NCBI RefSeq assembly: GCF_000485595.1
Contig: NW_014577097.1
Span: 307,976-371,975 of the forward strand
Length of the DNA stretch: 64,000 bases
Direction of reading: 5' to 3'
Origin: Priapulus caudatus
Lineage: Eukaryota; Priapulida; Priapulimorpha; Priapulimorphida; Priapulidae
This document shows positions 46,441 to 56,750 of the stretch, one piece after another. The translations under genes and the position numbers were made by a program. Within the stretch, counting starts at the first letter, position 1. Every line of letters starts with the position of its first letter. The notes under the pieces were generated by a model. That model made no database searches and had not been told where the DNA came from. It saw only the letters and a program-made list of their open reading frames with translations.

Positions 46441-46917
46441 GTGTACGCACGCAGGCGCAAACACACGTATTTCAACGCATCCGGCGTCAGCCTGCGCGCG
46501 CGAATGTATACAAGCGTCCCACTGATGACTGTGCAAAGTACTTTTTAATTGAGTTTATGGTGTTCTGATGGGTTCAAAGAGTGAGGTGATTGCACACACT
46601 TTTGATCGCAACGGGTACCATAATGTTCAGGAAAGGTATTATATATATATACGCACACGCACACACGCACGCACGCACACACATACACACATATGTATCT
46701 ATATGTATATATATACGCGTACACTTTTCTATGCACTAGTTGCTCAACTGTGAAGTCAGCTGCGGGACATATGAGGTCGCATGTGACACAAGGCTGGTTA
46801 GTTACAGGAGATACAGGCGACCACCCTTACCCGCCCCTCATCAATCATACAGGTGACATGTCACGCTGTGCTAATCAACATTCCTCATCGTTGGCGGTCT
46901 CCCAGGTTAGATACACA
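46441..46917. other. No gene seen
   Basis: Mixed unique sequence with ACGCAC and TATA runs near 46,640-46,720. Confidence 0.45.
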
Positions 46918-46919
46918 TG

Positions 46920-46952
<33 letters not shown>

Positions 46953-46985
46953 TATATTATAGTAATATATATATATATATATATA
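46918..46985. repeat. (AT)n microsatellite
   Basis: AT repeats interrupted by TTTAT and TATAGTA, directly before the CRE-like array. Confidence 0.9.
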
Positions 46986-46989
46986 CACG

Positions 46990-47225
46990 TACGTGGTGTA
47001 ACCACGCGCACACCTGTATACGACATCACCACGTGCATACCTGTATACGACGCCACCACGCGCGTACCTGTGTATGACGTCCCCACATGCATACCTGTAT
47101 ATGACGTCACCACGCGCGTACCTGTGTATGACGTCACCACGCGCATACATGTATATGACGTTACCACGCGCAAACGTGACGTCACGGTGCGCGGACCTGC
47201 ATATTATGTCACCGCGCGCATACTA
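46990..47225. repeat. 27-bp minisatellite rich in CRE-like TGACGTCA sites
   Basis: About eight units of ACCTGTATATGACGTCACCA plus CGCGCGT. Several units hold the full CRE palindrome TGACGTCA (near 47,102, 47,129 and 47,179) and the rest hold one-base variants. Each unit also has a CACGCGC or CACGTGC core. As the unit is nine codons, plus-strand translation repeats TTRVPVYDV and minus repeats MYARGDVIHR-like peptides; no start or splice support for either. Confidence 0.9.
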
Positions 47226-47843
47226 GCATGATAGCGGTCACGATTTTGAGATCGGTAAAAAACTACTCTGAATTAGACCAGCGTCGTCGCACTCACTCCG
47301 GCCAGCCCATACTGGAAGGATTGTGAGCCGACTGAAACTAGAGGCAGAGCCGGATTTGACACCGGTGATCACCACACTCTATCAATGACGCATCATCGGG
47401 AAGTGACCCACCAAGGGGCATTGTGTACCGGCAGCTTTAACCTACTGTTCTACGCGTCCCCCTCCCGGGGTATAGTTACGTCATGCGCTAAGAGCCACTA
47501 TGCTTTCTGGGTCAGTCTGGTGGTGACTTTAACCTGGCGAATTCTGGTCGCAAACAATGCAGTGCGGTTAGTACAGCACCAGCAGTGGTAGGTCAGTACA
47601 GGTATGCGCGCGACACCTCGATTAGAGCACCTTAATTTTTGTCACATTTTCTTTCATAAATAGTTGTAATTGTAATTACGCTCGGGTCAAACCAGAGATC
47701 TGCAACTCGTCGTGTATTCGGCTTCTCCCGGCTAGCCAAATTAAACACGATGATAATAAGCAAGATGTAGAAATTTGTGCACGTCAGTGGCAATGCCAAC
47801 AAGTATGACCATCACCCGGGTACGCCTAAATGCCATGCTAAAC
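47226..47843. other. No gene seen
   Basis: Unique sequence of balanced composition; no recognised exon or repeat. Confidence 0.4.
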
Positions 47844-48156
47844 CACAGGCACTTGGAGCGTTTCAATAAAATATAATGCTAAATAAATACGAAATCTATT
47901 TACTACCAAAGTCTTAATGTTTCTCTACTCTCCTTCACATATTATTGCCGACAAGCCGTGCTGCAAATGCTCCAGCCACAGCATGCAGACACACGCCCAC
48001 CGCACGTACGCTGCTGTGCTGCTACACGCTACTACACACTTACACATAAATATAGAGTGTGTATCTATATTTATACATTAAGACTTTGGTAGTAAATAGA
48101 TTTCGTATTTATTTAGCATTATATTTTATTGAAACGCTCCAATTAAGTGCCTGTGG
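47844..48156. mobile_element. Inverted-repeat (foldback) element with ~78-bp arms
   Basis: Left arm 47,844-47,920 (CCACAGGCAC...GTCTTAATGT) is almost perfectly complementary to 48,075-48,156, apart from a small AATT insertion in the right arm. The ~154-bp loop has no coding capacity. Its right end abuts a long triplet repeat. A MITE-like foldback element fits; no target duplication is evident because the right flank is microsatellite. Confidence 0.8.
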
Positions 48157-48192
48157 CAGCAGCAGTAGTAGTAATATAGTAGTAGCAGCAGC

Positions 48193-48263
<71 letters not shown>

Positions 48264-48267
48264 CAGT

Positions 48268-48310
<43 letters not shown>

Positions 48311-48326
48311 CCACCACCACCACCAC

Positions 48327-48369
<43 letters not shown>
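48157..48369. repeat. Compound triplet repeat (AGT)n(AGC)n(ACC)n(AGC)n
   Basis: Over 200 bp of triplets in four blocks. The alanine-reading plus frame continues 40 codons past the repeat (THSLLINSFSSSPSSLHSD...), but upstream it runs into the foldback element, so coding is unlikely. Confidence 0.95.
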
Positions 48370-48370
<1 letters not shown>

Positions 48371-48754
48371 GGCGGTGTTAGAGAGCAGATAAGTGAGACC
48401 CACTCGCTGCTCATCAACTCTTTCTCCTCGTCGCCGAGCAGTCTGCACTCTGACGCTTCGACATCTCAGCCGCTCAGCGCCAACAAATATTGAACTGTGC
48501 GCTGCTTTCTTCTACAGCGAAGATTGACGTCGGCCGCCGATGTCACTTCCAATTACGCGGCGAAGCTTCGTGACTCTGTTTGATGTCTGCAGCGCAGCAG
48601 CAGGACAGGCTTACATGCCAGCCATTGTCTAACGAGAACAGATGGTCAGCGCAGGGCTTCTAAAACACACAGCCGAACACTGCATGAAGTAATTTCGGCG
48701 CAGAGCATGAAATAAGGATTTAGAGCTTTGTGTTGCGAGAGAGACAGACCGAAC

Positions 48755-48842
<88 letters not shown>

Positions 48843-49740
48843 TAGGGAGGGAGAGAGAAAATGAATGAATGCTGGTGAGGCATGCAGACTTATTGTGAGT
48901 CTGAGAGGCGAGAAGGATAATGAGACGGGATGAAGGCGTGTTGGAAGGGGGGAATGTGAAAGTAGGAAAGGGTTGGGAAAACGTGAGGACAGGAAAGGGT
49001 GTGGAAGGAGAGTGAGGGCATGTGAGGGGAGGAAGGGGTGGGATGTGGAAGGAGAGTGAGGGCATGTGATGGGAGGGAGGGGTGTGGAAGGGGAGTAGAG
49101 AATGAGAGAAGACGGGACAATGAAATAGATTGACCAGGGATCGATCTTTATCTCCTCATGATGTTGCTATAATTTACCAAACACCCTTCATCTTCCCTTA
49201 TCTGAGGTAGCTTCGTGTTGGTCCTATTTCCTGCCTCTGTCTCTGTCGAGGCAGCATATTCTGAGACTCATTCATCCCATGCACGCCCCTAAATGTCCTA
49301 GAAGTGCACTTCTATGTTCATCTATGTCTCTCCATACACCTCCATAACCCTTCATGTGATGACCCTCCGTGTTCTCCTATGTCGCGGACGCGCGTGTGCA
49401 TGTCCCTCCATGTACGGGACATGTCGCTCCCCCCTCCCCGCTCTGTTTTTCATTCGTGCTCCATTAGGGCAGAGTGGTGTTAGTGCGAATCCATGTAGGT
49501 GCTTTAATTATTAACAACTCCATCTCTGACCACTAATTACTCAAGCATCAGCAGCAGCAGCAGCAGCGAGTGTTGCTGGGCTATGGCAGCATTAGGTAAT
49601 TGCTGCAGGGAGAGCAGGTGTGGGCCCTGCCACCTACCTTCACTTCACCAACTACGCTCCTTCACGTAGATCAAAGACATGGCTGAATGTCAGGAAACCG
49701 CGGCGGCAAGCCAGCGTTGAATGGAGGTCATTGATTCACA
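48370..49740. other. No gene seen; (GA)n microsatellite
   Basis: (GA)n at about 48,754-48,842, then G-rich GGAAGG/GTGAGGGCATGTGA repeats at 48,930-49,100, then unique sequence. Confidence 0.5.
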
Positions 49741-49744
49741 GCAG

Positions 49745-49776
<32 letters not shown>

Positions 49777-50185
49777 GACTCCGCCATAGGCATTGCCAGA
49801 TAGCAAATGCATTACACCACTCTGTACAACTGCATTATGTACGAATGCACTTTGTACGATTACACCATGTACGACTGCACTTTCTACGACTGAATTATGT
49901 ACAATTACACTATGTACAACTGCATTTTGTACATTGTACATTTGTAACAATCACACTCTGTACAACTCTATTTTCGACTGCACTTCTTACGATTGCACTC
50001 TGTACAAACTGCTCTTTGCAATTGTCCTCTCCACAGAACGTACAACCCCTTACGTAGAAGTGGTAGGTACGATATCCCGTGAACTATGCTGCAAAACTAG
50101 TGTACGGATCCATGAAACTGATAGAACCCCCCACTCCCTCTCCACCTCTCTCTCTATCGTCATCATCGCTATCATCATCATCGCT

Positions 50186-50229
<44 letters not shown>

Positions 50230-50291
50230 AATCACCATCACCATCATCATCGTCCTCGTCGTTATCGCCATCATCATCGTCCTCGTCGACA

Positions 50292-50353
<62 letters not shown>

Positions 50354-50365
50354 CCATCATCACCA
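49741..50365. repeat. CAG run, TGTACGACTGCA-type repeat and (ATC)n
   Basis: (CAG)n at 49,743-49,775, a ~16-bp GTACGACTGCACTTT-type tandem at 49,820-50,020, and (ATC)n blocks at 50,157-50,230 and 50,290-50,362. The poly-Ser, poly-Ile and poly-Asp frames are repeat translations. Confidence 0.9.
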
Positions 50366-50756
50366 ACTACATCGGTATGTAACAGCAGCAGCAGCAACAG
50401 TCACAGTAGGCCTACTAGCAGCATGATCCAGCAAATGATTATACCAGCAAGACGACGAGCAGTCAGAGATGCGCGTAAATATTTGGAAAAACAGAAGAAT
50501 GATCTTCTTTTTTTTTAAACCTGGCGTTGACGTGGGCCTACTCGCGGCGTGCTGACGCGGACAGACAGATAGATACGTATAGCTGATACTCACAGAGACA
50601 CGCGCAGCAGCTGACCTGTTGCCAAAGCTCTGGCTTGCAGTGCCGCGCTTCCTCGTGGCAATATTTACATTGGCTGTACAAACACAAGTCCCCCACTACA
50701 TAGGCTTCCTACCACTTATAGTGTAGCATTGTACTACACGTTTATATGTGGCTTCA
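50366..50756. other. No gene seen
   Basis: Unique sequence after the ATC repeats; no recognised exon. Confidence 0.4.
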
Positions 50757-50855
50757 TCCTGATCTATGGCTAGTAGGGCTTTGTACGGCCACCCTTATAT
50801 ATAGCTAATAGATCTATCTGAGGACACCCTGATCTCTGATCTATGGCTAAGAATT
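50757..50855 (+). repeat. ~78-bp repeat (GGCCACCCTTATATATAGCT), left fragment
   Basis: One and a partial unit containing CTGATCTATGGCTAGTAGGG and TATCTGAGGACACCCTGATC. The same unit resumes in the same orientation at 61,505-61,735, so the intervening ~10.6 kb interrupts this array. Confidence 0.8.
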
Positions 50856-50856
50856 T

Positions 50857-51720
50857 GATTTTGATTTTGATTTCGATTTTGATTTCGATTTTGATTTCGA
50901 TTTTGATTTCGTTTTGAATTTGATTTTGATTTCGTTTTTTAAATTTTTTTTATTTGCTTTTATTTATTTCAGAGGTTGTAAGAAATTGTAGTGGCAGCCC
51001 TCGGCCACCATACTTCACTTAAGAAATAGGAAGAAGACCGTGCATGTAACGTCCCGCTGCATATACCAGTATGTACACAATCTGGCTACGTTAATGTAAT
51101 AGCGCCTGAAACGGTGCTCGCGCATGCGCAATGTCTCCCGAAAAAAACATTTTGCAACAAGTGCCACAGAGCGACAGCGCTCAACTGACGTGTACTGTAG
51201 CCAGGTATTCTTCTGATAAACTCACTGGCAACCGAATCAAGTGCGCCCTCCTGCCACCGCGTTCGCGCTCAGAGCATATATCTAGGATACTACTAATACA
51301 GATCTAAAATCTATAATAGGCTTTGCTATACCTATTGGTAGTCTTCTATATATATAAAGTTGTTCAGTCGAATTAGTCCGTACTCGCATAACTATCTATA
51401 CTAGCAGACTTTAATACCCGTACAACCACCAAATTGACTTAAAATATAAACTTCATGTAAGTGACACAGTTGAACTGCAACTGTTTCATGCAACTATTTC
51501 ATGCAACTGAAAAGAACACAGAAACAAAAAACAATTTGGGAAAAAACAAAGAGCGCAATTCTATAAGTGAGCAGGGGAAAAAGTGCTCAGTTGGTGACCA
51601 CTTGGTTGAAAGGAAAATACCGCAAAATCTATCTATCAATGTATCTATCCATGCACCCATGCATCCATCCATCCATCCACCCAGCCAGCCATCCCTCCAT
51701 CCATCCATCCATCCATCGCA
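50857..51720 (+). repeat. Composite repeat copy I
   Basis: In order: (GATTTT)n hexamers; TTTATTTATTTCAGAGGTTG; GTGGCAGCCCTCGGCCACCA; a fragment of the 4.2-7.6 kb repeat family; CAGTCGAATTAGTCCGTACT; an inverted Helitron-like end (CTAG at 51,411-51,414); and ATCC tetranucleotides at 51,655-51,720. Copies II (53,456-55,201) and III (56,751-58,040) carry the same order on the other strand. Confidence 0.88.
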
Positions 51721-51782
51721 TGTCATACTCACTCTCTTTCTCTCTATTTCGGTCTCTTTGTCTTTCTCGATCTCTTCCTCTC

Positions 51783-51785
51783 TCT

Positions 51786-51865
<80 letters not shown>

Positions 51866-51930
51866 TGCGCTGTTCCCTTTCTTTCTCTCTATGACTCGCT
51901 CTCTCTCTCTTTCTCTCTCTCTTGCCGTGT

Positions 51931-51963
<33 letters not shown>

Positions 51964-52060
51964 CGTGTGAGTGTGTGTGTGTGCGTGTGTGTGCGTGTGT
52001 GTGCGTGTGAGTGCGTGTGTGTGTGCGTGTGTGTGCGTGTGTGTGCGTGTGTATGTTCAT
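51783..52060. repeat. (CT)n and (GT/GC)n microsatellites
   Basis: (CT)n at 51,783-51,862 and 51,898-51,921, and GTGTGC-type repeats at 51,930-52,055. On the minus strand they lie in the first intron of the tetraspanin. Confidence 0.95.
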
Positions 52061-52078
52061 TACATAAGCGCTACTTAC

Positions 52079-52144
52079 CCAGAAGAGTAGATTCACTACG
52101 AACATGGTGCATCTGAGGCACTTCATCCATCCTGACAGCGCCAT
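52079..52144 (-). CDS. Tetraspanin first coding exon (start of TM1)
   Basis: The ATG at 52,144-52,142, in the context CACACATGG, opens 22 codons: [12 protein letters not shown], then TM and FVVNLLFW, followed at once by the strong donor GTAAGT (52,078-52,073), phase 0. A short cytoplasmic N-terminus with Lys-Cys (a palmitoylated membrane-proximal Cys in the family), then Phe/Asn and LLFW entering the first membrane span, is the tetraspanin pattern. A 22-codon first exon ending after FW is also typical, e.g. of CD9-type genes. Tetraspanins are four-pass membrane organisers. Later exons, with the CCG motif of the large loop, should lie below 52,078 on this strand but none is recognised. The intron begins with long microsatellites. 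The subfamily cannot be told. Confidence 0.68.
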
Positions 52145-52829
52145 GTGTGCACGCCGTAGGTGGAGAGGAGACTCAACACGACAATCCACGTCAAATCCCC
52201 GAGTACCTCCTCTCTCTCCCCTTCTCTCTCCCTCTGTCACTCGCTGTCTCTCCCTCTGTCACTCGCTGCCTCTCCCTCCCTCACTCTCTCGCTCGCTCGC
52301 TCGCTCTCGCTGCCTCTACGCTAGTCTATGCCACACATCAGCTAGCGTGTGCACCATGTGCGTCTTTCATCAATCACTGCTACGCGCGCACGCCGAGTGG
52401 CTCTCACACAACACGTGCTCCCGGTGTCTGCTTGCCAATACCAAACTCCACGACAGATGGCGCTCTCGCTCTCGCTCAATTCACTAAAAAAGTGTATCTG
52501 AGTATTCTGAGTGTACGAAGCACTGGTACGAAGGGGCACTTTGTGCCAATACATGCGCACGCTGAGGCCACCTAGCGGCAGAAATTGACGCTTGTTGCAC
52601 TGCTAACACGGCGGCACAACCACGGAGCAAGAGTGTCTACTTCTGTGGACAGAATACGTGCAGGTCGCAACCCACCGATTCCCTTCCGAACGGGCTGTTG
52701 GCCGGGGCCCGGCTCCAGTTTAAACGTATAAGATCGGCCGAAGAAAATTATGTTGTTAGCCAACGGCGACCGACGTCGGAGGGCCTTATTCATAGCCCTA
52801 TATACATTGTGGCATAGCTGGGAATCGTA
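52145..52829. other. Tetraspanin 5' flank; no other gene seen
   Basis: On the minus strand this is the leader or promoter side of the tetraspanin. It contains CTCTCC/CGCT repeats at 52,210-52,310 and otherwise unique sequence. A motif near 52,729-52,750 is shared with 3,724-3,746. Confidence 0.45.
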
Positions 52830-53445
52830 GCACTTGTCCCTAACTCGTACTCAGCCTCCTTCTTCGACCGCCCCTCGGCTATTTTCCCTGCCGCCTTTCC
52901 TCAGTCTCCCACCCCCTCTCTCGCAGCAAGCTATATTATGCAGGTTTCTTCAGTCTGTACTGCACGCCTGAAACGGTGCTCGCACATGCGCAATATCTCC
53001 AGAGAAGAATATTTTGCAAAAATTATCCATTTAAACAGAAGAGGAGTTATCATAGCATAGATTTATATAATAAAATTCCATCAGTAGACTTCACTATGGT
53101 GGCCGAGGGCTGCCACTACAATTTTACCTCTAAAATAAATAAAAGCAAATAAAAAAAACGAAACCAAAATCAAAATGAAATCAAAATCGAAATCAAAATC
53201 AAATTCAAAATAAAAACGAAATCAAAATCAAAATCAAAATCAAAATCAAAATCAAAACGAAATCGAAATCAAAATCAAAATCAAAATAAAAAATAAAAAC
53301 GAAATCAAAATCGAAATCAAAATCAAAATCAAAATCAAAACGAAATCAAAATCAAAATCAAAATAAAAAGTAAAGTGAAATGAGTTTACGCGTTGGCCGA
53401 GAGCTGCCAAAGTGAAATCAGTTTTCGCGTTGGCCGAGAGCTCCA
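52830..53445. repeat. Fragment of the 4.2-7.6 kb family followed by (AAAATC)n hexamers
   Basis: 52,850-53,090 matches the array units (TCAGCCTCCTTCTTC, GCGCAATATCTCC, ATTCCATCAGTAGAC). At 53,095 it joins GGTGGCCGAGGGCTGCCACT and a run of AAAATC/GAAATC hexamers (53,160-53,370), ending with GTTGGCCGAGAGCTGCCAAA repeats. Confidence 0.85.
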
Positions 53446-53455
53446 TGTTTTGTAT

Positions 53456-53962
53456 GCTTATATTATTTATATTATTTTATTGTTTGGGATTGAATAGAAG
53501 CACGGAAACTGAGATGGGTGGGATGGCGACTGGCGCACAGGTGGGGCATGGGCGGCTGCATGGCACATGGCATGCGCATGGGCATGGCAGTGACATGGCG
53601 ATGGATGGATGGATGGATGGAGGGATGCTGGAGCTGGGTGGAGTGGATAGGATGGATGCATGAGGTGCATGGATAGATACATTGATAGATAGATTTTGGC
53701 GGTATTTTCCTTTCAACGCAAGTGGTCACACTGAGCACTGTTTCCCCTTGTCTCACGTTATAGAATTGCGCTCTTTGTTTCTTCGCCAAATTGTTTTTTG
53801 CTTTCTGTGTTCTCTTTCAAGTTACCCCATGATAATAGTTCAATGAAAAGTTGCGAGTTGAAAAACAAAAAGAAAAGAAAAAAATAAAAAAAGAAAAAAA
53901 GAAAAAAAAAAAAAGAAAGAAAAGAAAAAAAAAAAAAAAACCAGAAAAAAAAAAAAAAAAAG

Positions 53963-53994
<32 letters not shown>

Positions 53995-55201
53995 AAAGAA
54001 AAAAGAAAAAAAAGAAGAGAAAGCAAAAAAAAAAAAAAAAAAAGAGACAAAAAAAAAAAAAAAAAAAAAAAAAATAAGAGAGAAACAAAAAAAAAAAGAA
54101 CAAAAAAAAAAGAAAACAAAAAAAAAGAAAAAAAAAAAAAAAAGAAAGCAACTGTGTTCCAGCTTACATGAAGATTTATATTTAAGCTCAATTGCGTGTT
54201 TGTACGGGTATTAAAGTCTGCTAGTATAGATAGTTATGCGAGTACGGACTAATTCGACTGAAACCACTTTATATATATAGAAGACTACAATAGGTATCGC
54301 AAAGCCTATTATAGATTTTAGCATCTGTATTAGTAGTATCCTAGATCTATGCTCTGAGCGCCGAACCGCGGTGGCAGGAGGGCGCACTTGATTCGGTTGC
54401 CAGTGAGTTTATCAGAAGAATACCTGGCTACCAGTACACGTCAGTTGAGCGCTGTCGCTCTGTGGCACTTGTGCAAAATGTTTTTTTTCGGGAGACGCAT
54501 TGCGCATGCGCGAGCACCGTTCAGGCGCTATTACATTAACGTAGCCAGATTGTGTACATACTGGTATATGACCAGCGGGACGTTACAATGCACGGTCTTC
54601 TTCCTATTTCTTAAGTGAAGTATGGTGGCCGAGGGTGCCACTACAATTTCTTACAACCTCTGAAATAAATAAAAGCAAATAAAAAAAATTTAAAAAACGA
54701 AATCAATCAAATTCAAAACGAAATCAAATCGAAATCAAAATCGAAATCAAAAATCGAAATCAAAATCAAATCAAATTCTAAATCAGAATCAAATTCAAAC
54801 TCAAATCAAAACAAAATCAAAATCGAAATCAAAATCAAAACGAAATATCAAAATCAAAATCGAAAATCAAAACGAAAATCAAAATCAAAATCAAAATCAA
54901 AATCAAAAGTAAAGTGAAATGAGTTTACGCTTTGGCCGAGAGGCTGCCAAAGTGAATTCAGTTTCGCGTTGGCGCGAGAGCTGCCAAGTGAAATCAGTTT
55001 ACGCGTCGGCCGAGAGCTGCCACTACCATGATTCATTGCGAATCCAGGCTATCCACAATGCTTGCTATTACCGGTCGTGTATCCGTGTCACATGCCGCGT
55101 GTATCTGTGTGTACGCCGCGTGCACACGCCGTGTAGTGGCGTGTACGCGCGTGTAGCCCGCGTGCAGCGTACCGTGTACCCGCGTGGTACGTGCGTGTAT
55201 C
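53456..55201 (-). repeat. Composite repeat copy II
   Basis: Mirrors copy I on the other strand: GTTTGGGATTGAATAGAAG, GGAT tetranucleotides, TAGATTTTGGCGGTATTTTC, a Helitron-like end (CTAG at 54,221-54,224), AATTCGACTGAA, a fragment of the array family, (AAAATC)n at 54,690-54,905 and the start of a CGTGTA satellite. At 53,870-54,147 a ~270-bp A-rich block replaces what copy III shows as ordinary sequence. Confidence 0.88.
53870..54147. repeat. A-rich homopolymer block
   Basis: About 270 bp of A-runs broken by single G, C or T, replacing the ~40-bp TTGCATGAAATTAGTTGCAT part of copy III. It looks like a sequencing or gap-fill artefact. The Lys-rich frame is not a gene. Confidence 0.85.
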
Positions 55202-55226
55202 NNNNNNNNNNNNNNNNNNNNNNNNN
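55202..55226. other. Assembly gap of 25 N
   Basis: Placeholder-size gap within the CGTGTA satellite; right flank is C-rich (CCACCCTCCCCC). Confidence 1.
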
Positions 55227-55295
55227 TCACCCGCCACCCTCCCCCCCAACTCCACCCCTCCACCCACCCTCCCCCATCACCACACTACGCTAGGC

Positions 55296-56750
55296 GCTCG
55301 ACTCGATATCCATGATAACATGTTTAATATAGCGAAGTCCATTAAGTTACACCAGCTGTATTCTTTCTTCTACTGAGCCCGGCATAACCGGCGTTGCCGG
55401 GGAAATCAGTGGTGTTACTCAGTTGGTTGATCGCTTGTTGAAAGGAAAATACCAAAAAAATTAACATATCGTATCTATCTATGCATCCATCCAATTGCAT
55501 CCATCCATTGCATCCATGCATCTCACTCCATTCCATGCCATCCCATTGCCATTCGCACGCAATCCCATGCCATCCCATCCCATAATCCCATCCATGCCAT
55601 CCCATTGCCATGACATGCCATGCCAATCCCCAATGGCGTCCCATCCCATTCCATCCCATCGCATGGATCGCATTCCACCATCGCATCCCATCCCATCCCA
55701 AACAGGTAAAAAAACAATAAGAAATCAAAAAGATAAAACGACACGTCTTAAATAACTTAAAAATTGAAGAACTGTGAAACAGTATATAGGAATAAAAATA
55801 ACTTACTATAAAGAGAAGTAGGTACACTTCTGAACGGGCTGTTCTAAAGAAATGATCACTGAAGGGCGAAATAAATGTTCCCCAAAGATGTATCGCGCAC
55901 TACAAAACCCCGGAATCCGGTGTAGGAAGCGAGAATGTTCTAGCGTATATGCCACTGCGCCGTTAAGGGCCATAAACCATGGATCACACGTACGTGATGT
56001 TTTAATCTGCTACGCACCGCTCATCTACTTGATGAATATAGAATTTTCATCCAATTTTTAATTTTTTAATCTTTATAAATTTTTGTTTGAGCCAGAACCA
56101 CCTCCCAGACGTCGCTGATCTGAAAATATTTGTTAGTTTTCCTCTAGGGTGCGGAGTTCTCTAGTTATGTGAGTACGGACTAATTTCGGCCTGAACAACT
56201 TATATATATCCTTACTATAAAGAGGCTAATCTTTGTAGTGTAGTGTGTGTGTGTGTGTGTGTGTGTGTCTGTGTGTGTGTGTGGTGGTGTGTGTGTTTGT
56301 TTGACCTCGCTTTTCTCTGTAATTTTTCACTCAATCGCGGTAACTGAAGATATTTTAAGAATCATCACGTCTTGCCAGATGGTTCTGGCTGAGACAAAAA
56401 TTTAAAAAAGTTAAAAAGTAAAAAAAAATTGTACACGTAGGTAGGCCTACGTCAATTATTGCGGCGTCTCTTGACCGCCGCCGCTAGCGTAGTCGGTTTC
56501 ATTAACCCGTGATTCCGTGGTTCGAATCGTCAGCTGGGACAAAAAAATTATCCTTTATTTCTGACTCTTTAGTATGTACTTCTGCCACTTCAGCGTTAAT
56601 TTCAAAATTTAAAAATAAATTTTACTACATTCCTTACAAAAAATTGAAAAAGTTGAAAAATGAAAAAAAATTACTTTACTATTTTTTTACTAAATTATTA
56701 TATTTACTACTATTATTATTTATTATTATTTTCATGTCTTTTATCTTTAT
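55296..56750. repeat. Left arm of a long inverted repeat with tRNA-like SINE heads
   Basis: Reverse complement of 60,230-61,500. It contains, in order: ATATCCATGATAACATG; a degraded inverted Helitron-like end near 55,371-55,405; ATCCC/CATGCC satellite (55,490-55,690); a minus-oriented tRNA-like head (55,874-55,970); GAGCCAGAACCACC; (GT)n at 56,243-56,300; TTCTGGCTGAGACAAAAATT; and a plus-oriented tRNA-like head (56,479-56,540). Differences from the right arm are mainly small indels. Confidence 0.85.
56459..56580 (+). mobile_element. tRNA-derived SINE head, plus orientation
   Basis: TAGCGTAGTCGG (about 56,485-56,496) fits a Pol III A box and GGTTCGAATCG (56,519-56,529) fits a B box, ~23 bp apart, then CAGCTGGGAC and an A-run tail. 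It is not a functional tRNA: arms and anticodon loop do not fold cleanly. A close copy is on the minus strand at 60,392-60,470. Confidence 0.6.

Noticed and set aside
46917-47231. Frame with TTRVPVYDV peptide repeats
   Set aside because: The 27-bp unit keeps frames open on both strands by length alone; no start context or splice sites.
48059-48493. Poly-Val/Ala frame ending in a Ser-rich tail on plus
   Set aside because: It starts inside a foldback element and crosses a triplet repeat; the 40-codon tail alone is not enough for a gene.
53851-54171. Lys-rich frame on plus
   Set aside because: Translation of an A-rich artefactual block.
56479-56540. Possible functional tRNA gene
   Set aside because: A and B boxes are present, but the arms do not pair as a cloverleaf and copies occur in a dispersed inverted repeat; a SINE head fits better.
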